Shown: piece after piece, positions 24,101-35,218 of the stretch
Numbering within the stretch: position 1 is the first letter of the stretch
Layout: each line of letters opens with the position of its first letter
Origin: Terebella lapidaria
Taxonomy: Eukaryota > Annelida > Polychaeta > Terebellida > Terebellidae
DNA length: 64,000 nt
Assembly (NCBI GenBank): GCA_949152475.1
Contig: CASCJZ010000450.1
Span: forward strand, 1 to 64,000
Direction of reading: 5' to 3'
Notes under the pieces: generated by a model
The model's database searches: none
The model's input: only the letters and a program-made list of their open reading frames with translations
Told to the model about the DNA's origin: nothing
Made by a program: the position numbers and the translations under genes

Positions 24101-25842
24101 TTCGGCATATGTCATTTCCTATATGTGTACAATTGATTCCTAACCGGTAAAGTCGATAATAAGCGAGATATTAGCCATTTTGTGCTCTGACCTTGAAAAT
24201 TAGGTTAAAGGTCAAATTCAAGGTCATGGGAATATTCAGCATATATCACTTCCTATATGTCCACAATTGATTCCTAAGCTGTAAAGTCGATATTAAGTGA
24301 GATATTAGCCATATTTGTGCTTTGACCTCGAAAATTAGGTCGAAGGTCAAATTCAAGGTCATCTAAATATTCGGACTATATCATTTCCTATATGTGCACA
24401 ATTGATTCCTAAGCTGTAAAGTCGATAACAGGAGACATATTAGCCATTTTGTGCTCTGACCTTGAAAATGAGGTCAAAGGTCGAATTCAAGGTCATCAAA
24501 ATATTCGGACTATATCATTCCCTATATGTGCACAATTGATTCCTAAGCTGTAAAGTCGACAATAAGCGAGATATTAGCCATTTTGTGCTCTGACCTTGAA
24601 AATCAGATCAAAGGTCAAATTCAAGGTATTCAGAATATAACATTTCCTATAGGTTCACAATTGATTCCCAAGCTGTCAAGTCGATAATAAGCGAGATATT
24701 AGCCATTTTGTGCTCTTGACCTTGAAAATGAGGTCAGAGGTGAAATTCAAGGTCACGAGAATATTCAGCATATATCATTTCCTATATGTCCACAATTGAT
24801 TCCTAGTCTCTAATCTCAATATCAGGTGAGATATTAGGCATAATGTGTCCCATTATAAAGCATACGAGAATTTAAAATGGGAAAGTCCCATTTGGGACCC
24901 GTTGAGAAAATGAAAATGGCCGCCACACGCAGACCGGCGATTCAGGGGCAACGAAACTCATACACATCACAGAGGTATATGAGGGGAATCTTTTGAAATA
25001 AAAATCTCAAAACTGTCTGAACAGTTTTTGAGAAAATGGCCGCCAAAGTCAGAAATTGGTAGTTTTTCGTCGAAAATGGCCGCCAAGGCCGCCAACGTTC
25101 CAGTTTAGATGTGACCTTGAAACTTGAGGTCAAGCTCAAGGTCACCAACAGGTCTATCAAACATGACTTCCTATATGCTCATAATACATTTCTAAGTTCT
25201 ATCTGCAAGATTATTATCTGCACAGGCAAATTTACACATTTCAGATCAGATGTGACCTTGGGTTTACCACTCAAGGTTCATAATACGAAGCTGAGCTCTA
25301 TGCAAGGGGTCTGTCCCCAGAGGGCAATTTGTGCATGTCGGCCCATTTTGGAGTTTGGTACCCCGTAGGGTAAAATGAACCGAATGAATATAGTCATATA
25401 TTTGGCTAAGTTTGGTCCTACATAATTTCGGGCCGTTTGAGGGATTCAAGGTCTACCAGCTTTATACAAATCACAAATAGATCTAGTCCAAAATAGCGTG
25501 GTTGTACAGAATTCGAAAAAAATTATCCCATCAATTTTGAGAACAATATTTGTGGATCTAGAACCTAGATCTGGATTCTAGCTAGATCTAGTTTGCTTGG
25601 GCAAAAAATAATCAGATGTTTTGTGTTATTTTAGAAACTGGATTGTTTGTCTGGATTCGATCCATGATTGTGCTCACCTTCACCTCGATCCGTGTCAAAC
25701 CTTGACTGTTCTTCTTTTTGGACAATTGGACAGCCTCGTCTATCAAAGTAGAAGCCTTCCAAGTTCGCATCCCCTTCTCCCAAAGTGGCGTCAGCACTGC
25801 ATCCCATCCTTCCTGATTCCGATGATCCTGACCTTGCTCCAT
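21047..25842 (-). CDS. Homeodomain plus HMG-box-like protein, five exons
   Basis: Exons 25,678-25,842, 22,168-22,312, 21,756-21,925, 21,341-21,512 and 21,047-21,165 join with matching phases (0, 1, 0, 1) and give 256 residues ending in TGA. Residues about 20-70 look like a divergent homeodomain: a GLTRIEVKNWISNKNKR recognition helix with the conserved W and N but I for F. Residues about 85-135 look like an HMG box (FDLFLSKRLKED, AHELWAQLRDEERVAWKEKA). The C-terminal part is a conserved-looking but unnamed region. It is probably a nuclear DNA-binding protein. ATG at 25,840-25,842 is the first Met of the exon and no better start is seen. Two MITE copies sit antisense in the first intron. Confidence 0.7.
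21341..21512 (-). CDS. Homeodomain-HMG gene, exon 4
   Basis: The exon encodes CHRLGEMGIAGAIILVPNP, GNLDVGGDDAAIRM and WADFRRSYMARFLPT. The acceptor TTTTAAG is weak but is the only one that keeps phase 0. The donor is ACAA|GTATGT. The hydrophobic strand and glycine pattern suggests a small folded domain after the HMG box; I do not recognise it. Confidence 0.55.
21756..21925 (-). CDS. Homeodomain-HMG gene, exon 3 (HMG helices 2-3)
   Basis: The acceptor is CTGCACAG and the donor GGAA|GTAAGA. The exon encodes LKNVEDQKVRMKTAHELWAQ and LRDEERVAWKEKAATEG, matching the W..L...E...W..KA pattern of HMG-box helices 2 and 3, and then an acidic tail. Confidence 0.65.
22168..22312 (-). CDS. Homeodomain-HMG gene, exon 2 (end of homeodomain, start of HMG box)
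   Basis: The acceptor is GTTTCAG. The exon encodes NWISNKNKRCKRAALKEAG, a basic linker (KRLKANPRKRGQRG) and FDLFLSKRLKED. It completes the recognition helix begun in exon 1 (EVK|NWISN), then starts the HMG box. The basic stretch could act as a nuclear localisation signal. Confidence 0.65.
22820..23350 (+). mobile_element. GGTTACCGGAC-family MITE fragment
   Basis: The segment contains one to two satellite units (AGGTCAAAGGTCA at 22,987), then GGGAAAGTCCCATTTGGG and AAAATGGCCGCCAAAG. It lacks both termini and abuts the left end of the next copy. It lies in the first intron of the homeodomain-HMG gene, antisense to it. Confidence 0.8.
23356..25260 (+). mobile_element. GGTTACCGGAC-family MITE with longest satellite array
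   Basis: The left end is TTAGCCGAAAGGTTACCGGA. About ten tandem units of about 134 bp follow (23,400-24,800), each with an AGGTCAAAGGTCA-type site, then the 3' block with GGCCGCC words. The right terminus is absent and the tail passes into a different subfamily sequence near 25,090. Confidence 0.8.
25678..25842 (-). CDS. Homeodomain-HMG gene, first coding exon
   Basis: ATG at 25,840-25,842 opens 55 codons to the donor GTGAAG|GTGAGC in phase 0. It encodes an acidic/Gln N-terminus, WDAVLTPLWEKGMRTW (helix-1-like), LIDEAVQLSKKKNSQGLT (helix-2-like) and the start of the recognition helix. Confidence 0.65.
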
Positions 25843-26059
25843 CTTCTATATCTAACAGACTAGATCTAATATTGTTTAAAATATCTTCGATTCCGCTAAA
25901 TTTAGGCCTATTGCAAGTAAAAAAACAAGTTCAAACGTTAGTAAACAGCTGTAAACGGGCTCTGACCGGTCCCTATAATAATACTACCGGTGGCGCTACA
26001 GAGCACATGTCCAGATCTCGTGTCCAGATCTCGTGGTATCATTATCTGATTATAAACTA

Positions 26060-29000
26060 GATGCTCTCCGGTCACTGACAACAGCTGCGACGTATCCCCT
26101 GAGGACTAGTATCCGTGACGCTCTAAACAAGTACAGACCAAATAGGCCTATCTTTACTGCCCAGTCATAAATATCCGTAATAAATGTAACGTGTTTTTGT
26201 TAACTTTGTTGAACTTGTCTCAGCAAATATTATATTTAAAATGCTTAACCAAAGATCGGAATCCCCACCATTTATTGATGATTTCAATTTCCACATGGCC
26301 TAATACTGTAAGATAGCCATTATGCTAAGTAATGGGCTCGAAAACTAATTAACGTATTTATTATATAGGCATAGGCGCACTAAATATAAATATCAATATT
26401 ATTCTACACACCATGCACCATTGTTTTTCACCGAATTTCAGACTTTTATCTTGAAATTTCGAAAAGTTGGCAATCCACTTCAATGTTAGATTTCACCTCA
26501 AACATGAAATTTGTTACTCTGCACAGAATTTGGCATAATGTTCAATGTTCGAATTTCACATGCAGTAGGCTACTTAAATGAGAATATATTTTGATAGAAT
26601 ACAGCCGTAAGTTCCTACTAACTCAAACACTTCTCATGTTCCACTTATACAAAATAAAGATAGGCCTAATGAAATCCCACAATTCGCTTCAAATCGTGTG
26701 ATCCAATTTGGGACCAACATTCAACATTAAAATAGGTTTCCAACTTTTCAGTTTTCAAGATAGAAGAACAAAAAAATAGTTTTATGCCAAATGGAAAAAT
26801 ATAACATTTGAAATTGATGTGATGAGCCACAAAATCTCTTTCCGGATAGAACCTTAATTTGTTGAACATGAATGTTTCTCGACTTGACTATTTTTTATTG
26901 TCATTAATGATGTACCGGGAGTTTTGTAGTATGGCCCTTGGCGATCTTTCGGAAAATGCCATCTCAACGAATTGAAATAGAATCAGAATTATGGTCCACG
27001 AGCGATCTTTCGGGAGAGTAACACGCGGAGTAGCAGAATAAACATCACAACCGTTGCTTTTTTGACGCTACTGTGATCGTATCTTTATGTGAAAACTCGG
27101 CCCACGTTTGATGAAATTTATGGATGTTCGATGAACTGTTTACATTTCCATCGACATACGATAAATGAACAAATCACATCATGAAAAATGAATCCGAATT
27201 ACGGCCCATTTTGTGATTTTTGCCTGAAAGATGGCCAATGAGCAATGATGGGTCATATTACGGAGAACCCCGGTATTGTGTCTTTGCATATTTCAAAATT
27301 AAGTATTTGTGTCAAACTTGCATACAACATTTTTAGTTAGTAATCATATGCAGTCTGGCACAATGTCATTGTACTCCTCTTCTCTTAATTATATATTCAC
27401 CTAAACCACGGATGTTTCATTATCCTGTATTTTACTAATATGTATATGCTTTCAGTACGAATTCAGATATGACCCTCAAACTGATGACCTTTGAAACTGT
27501 GTCCTTACGTGAAACTGGCTAGTGATGATTCAAAAGTCTATAATCTCGCTATGAACAACAATAGCATGCCGTTGATCACATCCAAAATAGTGACCTCCAG
27601 TTTGCCTTTGCATGACATTGGCAATTCCAAATTAACTCATTTATATTCCAAATAAAAATGTGATTGCCGTCAGCAATTCAGTGCATGTTTATCAAAAAAA
27701 AGCTGTTGTTCATCATCTTCATGACCATAATACAGATGGCCCCTTTTTATAAGCCCCGAGCGTATTTACGGAAAATGTCCCAATTAGAAGTGTAAAGGGG
27801 GTTTAAAAAATAGGCCCATGGCCGTATTTCCGGAATAAGGTTACGAACAATCGTAATAGTTGACGAATGCATGTCATGCGTTCATGTGTACCTTGATAGG
27901 CCTTGCCGCCTCGATTGTAGAAACACGTGCACAAATGCGTGCTCTTCATGTCAATCAATCAAATTTTAGAAATGCAATCACCACAAATATCTTAATTATA
28001 ATCTGAATAGATTTGACATGAAATACATTGACCAAGAAGAAAAAAAACACTGGCCCAAAGGTATTTAGTGGTCATTGCTATCCTTGATATGGACCAAAAT
28101 CTAAAGACTGTAAATCTTTCAGTATTGCACAGCGGAATAAAAAAATAATCGAAGAGTTACATGTAACATTAGAAGCGGTCAATGCCAAAATTAACAAGTT
28201 CAGGATAAAAAAAAACTTAGCCATGACAAAGTTAAAAACTTATAAGTCGATTGTAAGTTATGTGAAGTGAATATACAGAAAGTGTCTTTAATACAACAGG
28301 TAATGATGCAATAGAGGGGCACACAGTAACGTCATCGTTGTTTATGACGACGCACGGGGGGCTCCCGGTATATAGTATAGTACATACCATGCATACCATC
28401 ACATTATATCACTGTAAAATATCATTTGTGGGAAATGCACCACATATTTGGCTCAATTTATCCAATGACAAACTTCTCTTAGTCACATAATATAAAATTA
28501 AAAACACAAGCTGTTTCATGGTATCACAAGTTTGGTCTTACTCCATCCGGGTATTATTGTTTCCATTTTTGGGGGGTAATATTTTGTTCTGTGTTTTCAC
28601 TGATTTTGTTCATGTTGAGGTCGGCTTGAAAACATTCTCTTGAAAACATGTTTTGGGTATGTTTTTATTTATAGAGTATTAAATCACTGGAAACAGTCAT
28701 AATCAAATATTTTGTATATATGGTTTATTCAGAACCTGTAGATTATTCGTGTGTTTTGAATGCCTAAGCCTACATGTGGGTTAGTCAATTTCTCCACTTC
28801 TGATTACAGTTCAGTCAGTCGGTCAAAGTACTATTGAACACTACTGTATTCAAATTGTAGATCATAACAAATTGAAATGATGTTTCTTGCACTTTCTTTT
28901 GCAAAAATTTTATCGATTGAGCGAAATTTCAGTTTTTGTTCATCCAATATTTTATTTCTTTCAATTTGCCCAAGAAAAAACTTCGGGCGAGTGATCATTT

Positions 29001-29080
29001 ACTAATTCTGCAACTGTTTTTGCATGCAACCACAAATAATAGTGTATGTGGTCTTACTTTTGCTTAACCCTTAATTTTAT
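26060..29080. other. Gene-free AT-rich stretch
   Basis: I see no exon of any recognisable gene. Near 26,920-27,260 and 27,770-27,840 there are recurring words (GGCGATCTTTCGGAAAATG, GAGCGATCTTTCGGGAGAG) that suggest a decayed dispersed repeat. This side holds the 5' flank, and presumably the promoter, of the homeodomain-HMG gene; no TATA box is convincing. Confidence 0.45.
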
Positions 29081-29089
29081 TCAATATGT

Positions 29090-29850
29090 GTTCATTTCAA
29101 AGTGAAACGAACATCCAACACAAATACTCGCCAATTTGATTTTCCTTGTGCATACTAGCACTCGTCAAAATCACCCTCAAGTTTGCTGTGTGTCCATTTC
29201 AAAAGTGAAATTGATTTTCTACACAAATACTCGTCAGTTTGACTTTCTCTGTGCATACTCGTCAAAATCACCCTTATGTATGCTGTGAGTATGTTCAAAG
29301 TGAGATTGATTTTCAACACACATACTCGTCAGTTTGACTTTCTTTGTGCATACTCGTCAAAATCACCCTTAGGTTTGCTGTGGGTATGTTCAAAGTGAGA
29401 TTGATTTTCTACACAAATACTCGTCAGTTTGACTTTCTCTGTGCATACTCGTCAAAATCACCTTTATGTATGCTGTATGTTCAAAGTGAGATTGATTTTC
29501 AACACACATACTCGTCAGTTTGACTTTCTTTGTGCATACTCGTCAAAATCACCCTTAGGTTTGCTGTGGGTATGTTCAAAGTGAGATTGATTTTCTACAC
29601 AAATACTCGTCAGTTTGACTTTCTTTGTGCATACTCGTCAAAATCACCCTTATGTATGCTGTGGGTATGTTCAAAGTGAGATTGATTTTCCACACAAATA
29701 CTCGTCAGTTTGACTTTCTTTGTGCATACTCGTCAAAATCACCCTTAGGTTTGCTGTGGGTATGTTCAAAGTGAGATTGATTTCCTACAAAAATACTCGT
29801 CGATTTGATTTCCCTTGTACATACTGGTCAAAATCACATTGAGTTTGGTG
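29090..29850 (+). repeat. 95-bp satellite with dimeric higher order
   Basis: About eight units of 95 bp (one of 91) repeat between 29,090 and 29,850. Each contains GTGCATACTCGTCAAAATCA and CAAAGTGAGATTGATTTTC. Central units alternate between two variants (TTATGTATGCTG and TTAGGTTTGCTG), giving a 190-bp dimer. Outer units are more divergent, as expected for unequal crossing-over in the middle of an array. Confidence 0.9.
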
Positions 29851-30339
29851 TATGTGTGTTGATTTCAATAGTTAAATCATGATATTGTGTTTACACTATC
29901 CACTGTAACCAACCAATAGATATTACGAATGAATTGTGAACATGCATTTATTCAATCATATTTTTGCAGAAATGAAACGTAATCGCAAAATAAATTATCC
30001 TTTTTTATTCTTCCTAGAACATACATGTCAACTTGAAAATTCGGTCGCCAACGATCGCTTGGGACCCTATCATCCCTGTTGCCAAAAACATGTTAATTCA
30101 GACAAAATGACATTACTACCAGACCAGTGTATTACATCGATATCAGTAATAAGAACGTAACTATTTCTATCCCTTGCAGTAACACTCATAACAACTACAC
30201 GTCAAGGCCTAAAGGCCTTGGAGGCATTTCAGGGTGAAGCATGAAAAAACAAAATGCTGACTGAGGAAAAACATGATGAAGCTCCAAATGCGACCTACAA
30301 TGTATAAGACATTTGTGCAATTACATGTATGTGAAGGAC

Positions 30340-30795
30340 AAACTTCACACATGTATGTCAAGGTCAAATTCAAGGTCATCAAAATATTCAGTGCATATCA
30401 TCTCCTATATGTCCATAATTGGTTCCCAAGCTATAAGGTCAATAGAGAAGCAAGGTATTAGCCATTTTGTTCTTTTACCTTGAAAATGAGGTCAAATTCA
30501 TGAGAATGTTCAGCATACATGTATATCATTTCCTATAGGTCCACAATTGATTCCTAATCTCTAATCTCAATATTAAGTGAGATATTGGGAAAAATGTGCC
30601 CCATCATAAAGCATAGGAGAATTAAACATTGGGAAGTCCCATTTGGGACCAGTCAAGAAAATGAAAATGGCCGCCACACAGACCGATGAATCAGGGGTAA
30701 CGAAACTTACAAACATCACAAAGGTATATGAGAGCAATGTTCTGAAGCAAAAGGCTCAAAACTGTCTGAATAGTTTTTTTTAGAAAATGGCCTAA
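30340..30795 (+). mobile_element. GGTTACCGGAC-family MITE fragment
   Basis: One and a half satellite units, GGGAAGTCCCATTTGGGACC and GGCCGCCACACAGACC identify the family. The termini are missing, and a different repeat with GGTCGCCGATGACC follows. Confidence 0.75.
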
Positions 30796-30903
30796 AAAAC
30801 TAGATGATTCGGTCGCCGATGACCGTGTGGGTGTATTCCCCTGATGCCCTATCAGGGGGATTTAACTCAGTAACTTATTAATATTTATAAAATATTTATG
30901 AAA

Positions 30904-31475
30904 ATTAGCCCAAGGGCTAGAAAGGTTACCGGACAATGTCACGAGAATATTCAGCATATATCATTTCCTATATGTCCACAATAGATTCCTGAGCTGTAAA
31001 GTCGATAATAAGCAAGACATTAGCCATTTTGTGCTATGACTTTGAAAATGAGTTCAAAGATTTAATTCAAGGTAATCAGAACGGTGTACATCATTTCCTA
31101 TATATCCACAATTGATTCCTAAGCTGTAAACATGGTAAAGTCGATAACGAGTGAGATTTTAGCCATTTTGAGATCTGACCTTGAAAATGAGGTTAAATGT
31201 CAAGTTCAAGGTTATGAGAATATTCAGCAAATATCATTTCCAATATGTTCGCAATAGGGCTGGAAAGTCATGTGACGTCACGGTGTGATTTTGGGGACAA
31301 ACAAATATGTGAGCAACTCCATTCATGCCGAGTTGTTTACTGTGAGTTTAACTCAGAGTAAACAAAGGCTGTATAATTGTTTGTCCCCAAAATCACACCG
31401 TGACCTCACATGACCTTCCAGCCCTATTGATTACTAAACTTAAACGCCATGCCAATAGGTTATCGTACCAAAGGT
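30904..31475 (+). mobile_element. GGTTACCGGAC-family MITE with nested hairpin element
   Basis: The left end reads TTAGCCCAAGGGCTAGAA, then GGTTACCGGACAATG. Three satellite units follow, and the right end near 31,450-31,475 is decayed (AATAGGTTATCGTACCAAAGG). A 170-bp hairpin element is inserted at 31,256. Confidence 0.75.
31256..31425. mobile_element. Hairpin MITE, inverted ends of about 48 bp
   Basis: The left arm AGGGCTGGAAAGTCATGTGA is mirrored by AGGGCTGGAAGGTCATGTGA on the other strand, and the similarity runs on through CACGGTGTGATTTTGGGGAC. The arms differ at only a few positions. No coding sequence is present. Confidence 0.85.
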
Positions 31476-32180
31476 TTTCCTTGAGTAGTGCTCATCATGC
31501 CTATTCAATATTACATTGATTCACTTAAAATTACCGCCACTGGAGCATTCACAAGCTATGGGTGTTGACACAGCTGAATTAACTTCGTCATCAAAGCATT
31601 CACAAGAAAATCTCTACGGTGGCGGAGCGATGAACCAACTTAGTTTGGAGTATACAATTAGCTTTCAGCCACAGAATAGTTGTACACAATATTCAATAAG
31701 AGACAATAACTGCTTTAAACATTAAATTAAAACTAATTGTTATGCAAAAATTCATGACATACAATACATATTTGAGAGAAAGTCTCTTACCAGCAGGCCG
31801 AAACAATCAAACAAACAAGAACTATAATGGAATACATGAAACTAATGTAAATCAGATAAACTACTCTGCTACCTTTTGCTTCATTTCCATGATTGCTCTA
31901 CATTTATTTACTCAATTAGTCTTCATATAGCACCTAATTGTCCATGACACACAATCATCAAAGTAATGAAAGATGGAGCTTTTATGGAGAGACATATATC
32001 ACATGAAACTTTTCTCTTTTCAACTGTCATCTCATTTATCAAATAGATATCAAGGCCTAAAGATGCCTTGGGGCATTTCGACTCAAGTCTGTTTCAGAGT
32101 CACTGAGATTGTAAATATAAAAGATGAAGACTCTGCCAAAAACTTGGCCCAGGGCCAAGCTTGTATATTAGTCTGGGGCG

Positions 32181-32574
32181 ACGAGTCCAAAATTAATGCT
32201 GACTCAGCTCCACCCAACTCATCCCCCAAGACATGTTTGTTAAGGGCGATGAGTTCAAAAATAATGTTCGTTTGACTCTACGACACACTGTTTCTGAGAC
32301 CATTTTAAAAAATTTCTTCCTCATGGACTAACAGGACCTCGGAGCCGGCTCCATAACAATAGGGTTGATTTTCAACGACGAGTCCAAAATTAATGCTGAC
32401 TCAGCTCCACCCAACTCATCCCCCAAGGCATGTTTGTTAAGGGCGATGAGTTCAAAAATAATGTTCGTTTGACTCTACGACACACTGTTTCTGAGACCAT
32501 TTTAAAAAATTTCTTCCTCATGGACTAACAGGACCTCGGAGCCGGCTCCATAACAATAGGGTTGATTTTCAAAC
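32181..32574 (+). repeat. Tandem duplication, 197 bp x 2
   Basis: The unit starting ACGAGTCCAAAATTAATGC and ending GGGTTGATTTTCAA occurs twice with one or two differences, so the duplication is recent. It shares the phrase TTTCTGAGACC and a Ser/Thr-rich appearance with the repeats at 37.2-37.7 kb. Confidence 0.9.
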
Positions 32575-33110
32575 GTTAAAGTCGATAATAAGCAAGATCT
32601 TAGCCATTTTGTGCTCCGACCTTGAAAATAAGATCAAAGGTCAGGTTCAAAGTCAAGATAATGTTCAGCAAATATCATTTCCTATATGTGCAAAACTGAT
32701 TCCTAAGCTGTAAAGTTGATAATAAACAAGATATTAGCAATTTTGTCCTGTGACCTTGAAAATCAGGTCGAAGGTCAAATTCAAGGTAACGAGAATATTC
32801 AACATATATCATTTCCTATATGTCCACAATTGATTCCTAATCCCTAATCTCAATATTAAGGGAGATATTAGCAATAATGTGTGGCATTATAAAGCATAGG
32901 AGAATTTAACATGGGAAAGTGCCATTTGGGACCCGTTGACACAATGGAAATGGCCGGCGATTCATGGGCAACGAACCTTGAACAGATCACGGAGGTATAT
33001 GAGGAAAATCTATTGAAACAAAAATCTCGAAACTGCCCAAAGAGTTTTCGAGAAAATGGCTGCCAAAGTTCAGAAATTGGCCATTTTTTCATCGAAAACT
33101 AAAAAATAAC
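32575..33110 (+). mobile_element. GGTTACCGGAC-family MITE fragment
   Basis: Two satellite units, GGGAAAGTGCCATTTGGGAC and the AAAATGGCTGCCAAAG block identify the family. It ends just before the left terminus of the copy at 33,130. Confidence 0.8.
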
Positions 33111-33129
33111 CCCTCTTCAGGAAAAAAAA

Positions 33130-34255
33130 ATTAGCCCAAGGGCTATGAAAGGTTACCGGACAAAATATAATAGTAATATAATATTGTTGTGACCTTGAGT
33201 TTGACTTTTGATCCCATTTTCAAGGTTTCACAGGCCAACTTGGCGAATATCTTGTTTATTATCAAATTCACAACTTGGGATTGTATTGTGGACATACAGC
33301 GAATGATGTAATGACTGATATCTCTATTACTGAATTTCACTATTACTGAATTTACAGCTTAGTAATCAACATGTGAATGTAAAAGAAATAAAAATATAAT
33401 AGCTATTTTGTCCTGTGGCCTTGAAAATAAGGTCACAGTCAGATTTAAAGTCATGAGGATATTCAGCATATATCATTTCTTTTACATTCACATGTTGATT
33501 ACTAAGCTGTAAATTCAGTAATAGTGAAATTCAGTAATAGAGATATCAGTCATTACATCATTCGCTGTATGTCCACAATACAATCCCAAGTTGTGAATTT
33601 GATAATAAACAAGATATTCGCCAAGTTGGCCTGTGAAACCTTGAAAATGGGATCAAAAGTCAAACTCAAGGTCACAACAATATTCAGCATATCATTTCCT
33701 ATATGTCCACAATTCCTAATCTGTAAAGTTGATAATAAGCGAGATAGTAGCCATTCTGTGCTCTGACCTTGAAAATCAGGTCAAAGGTCATATTCAAGAT
33801 CATGACAATAATCAGCATATATCATGTCCTATGTGTCCACAATTGATTCCTAGTCTCTAATCTCAATATTAAGTGAGATTAAGCAAAATGTGTCCCATTA
33901 TAAAGCATAGGAGAATTTAACATGAGAAAGTCCCATTTGAGACCCGTCCAGAAAATGACTGGCGATTCAGGGGCAACGAAACTTATACACATCCTAGAGG
34001 TATGCGAGAGCAATCTCTTCCAACGAAAATCAAAAAACGAAAAAAAAAACTCTCCTGGGAATATTCTTAGCCATTTTTGTTCAAAATTTCAGAAAGATTT
34101 GACCATAAACCTTAAAGATATATATGTGGACGAACAGACGGACACAACGCCATGCCAATAGGTCATCGGACCAAAGGTCCGCTGGTATCCTAAAAATGTG
34201 GACGGACGACGAACACAACCAATAGGTTTTCGGACCATAGGTTTGGTAACCTAAA
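33130..34255 (+). mobile_element. GGTTACCGGAC-family MITE containing a perfect inverted repeat
   Basis: The left end reads TTAGCCCAAGGGCTATGAA, then GGTTACCGGACAA. The right end is present twice in degenerate form (34,165-34,195 and 34,225-34,255). The 210-bp arms of an inverted repeat occupy 33,180-33,684. The copy lies just beyond the 3' end of the KDZ transposase. Confidence 0.8.
33180..33684. repeat. Perfect 210-bp inverted repeat, 85-bp spacer
   Basis: The arms 33,180-33,389 and 33,475-33,684 are exact reverse complements by eye; mismatches begin immediately outside both borders. Identical 50-codon frames on opposite strands follow from this. A transcript would fold into a long perfect hairpin. 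Confidence 0.95.
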
Positions 34256-34305
34256 ACAGAAAAAAATTCTGACAAAACCATAAGGACGTTTCGTGCAAAT
34301 ATGCC

Positions 34306-34767
34306 CTAATGAACATTTTCTTCGTCAGAGCTTGAGTCTAGACTATCTTCATTGGGCATATCGGCACAATAGAAACTATCATCAAGATGTGCAACAGTGA
34401 TCTCATCTTGATGATGACGTGTGATGAAAGTATCTAGTGGTACATCTGGACAGTCAGTGTACTGCATGAATTTACGATGCATGGTCACTATTCTTTGCTC
34501 CAGATCATAAATCTGTGCTGTGTTGATAGCCTGAAGCCCTCTCCAGTACTGTGCTGGGTCTGGGAGAGGCGTCATGCAGTCCGACAGTAGTTTTTGATGG
34601 ATCATTATGAAATGCTGCAATGTCCCGCTCATTTCCTGCTCCAGAAAGACCTTCTCTTCAGTGGCACGGCACTTCAGCGCTTCGGTGTCAAGAAACTGTC
34701 GCCTGAACTGATTTGATACTTGCTGGGCAGCTGGAACCCTCTGGTCATGCTGATGGTTTCCATTCAA
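34306..34767 (-). CDS. KDZ transposase, last exon
   Basis: The acceptor CATTTTCAG opens 153 codons to TAG at 34,306-34,308. It encodes a Gln-rich start, QFLDTEALKCRATEEKVFLE, a helical segment with YWRGLQAINTAQIYDLEQRI, and an acidic Ser/Asp/Glu tail (SLDSSSDEENVH). The C-terminal coiled-coil region is typical of this superfamily. Confidence 0.75.
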   Translation of the reverse strand: MNGNHQHDQRVPAAQQVSNQFRRQFLDTEALKCRATEEKVFLEQEMSGTLQHFIMIHQKLLSDCMTPLPDPAQYWRGLQAINTAQIYDLEQRIVTMHRKFMQYTDCPDVPLDTFITRHHQDEITVAHLDDSFYCADMPNEDSLDSSSDEENVH

Positions 34768-34949
34768 CTGAAAATGTTACAAACTGTATATGAAATCATC
34801 AAATTTAGAACAGAACACAAGAATATATCAGGTTAAGAGACTTTCTGTTAAAATCTAGAATGTTTTCAGAGATCAAACTGCAACAGATGTAAGGAGGGGC
34901 GACAAACCACAATAATATCCTCAAACACACAATCACAAATAATACACAC

Positions 34950-35131
34950 CTTTTGTTCTAGCTTCTCAAAAATGGGGCAATTTGCAGCTTTGATGTCACT
35001 GTAGTTCAACTGGTTGGGAAATGTTGAACTTGATGTGAAGCAGGCCTCATTGTACAAAATCACGGTTGACTTCAAAGATTTCACAACCTTCTTCACTTGC
35101 ACGGAAATGCGATTTGCCACTGACTGACCAC
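34950..35131 (-). CDS. KDZ transposase, exon 17
   Basis: The acceptor TTTGATACAG and the donor AAAAG|GTGTGT keep phase with both neighbours. It encodes VKKVVKSLKSTVILYNEA and FPNQLNYSDIKAANC. The helix followed by the YNE motif recurs in KDZ C-terminal regions. A complete MITE (35,219-37,168) starts less than 100 bp upstream in the intron. Confidence 0.7.
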
Positions 35132-35218
35132 CTGTATCAAAAATAAAAATAAATAAATATAATATTACACATGATAACGCTTGAAATTTTTTTTGAGAAT
35201 AAATTTCAGAAACCAAAA

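Noticed and set aside
29090-29850. CRISPR array
   Set aside because: The repeats are 95-bp head-to-tail units without unique spacers, in an animal genome.
33143-33766. Two identical 50-residue proteins on opposite strands
   Set aside because: They are a consequence of the perfect inverted repeat, not two genes.
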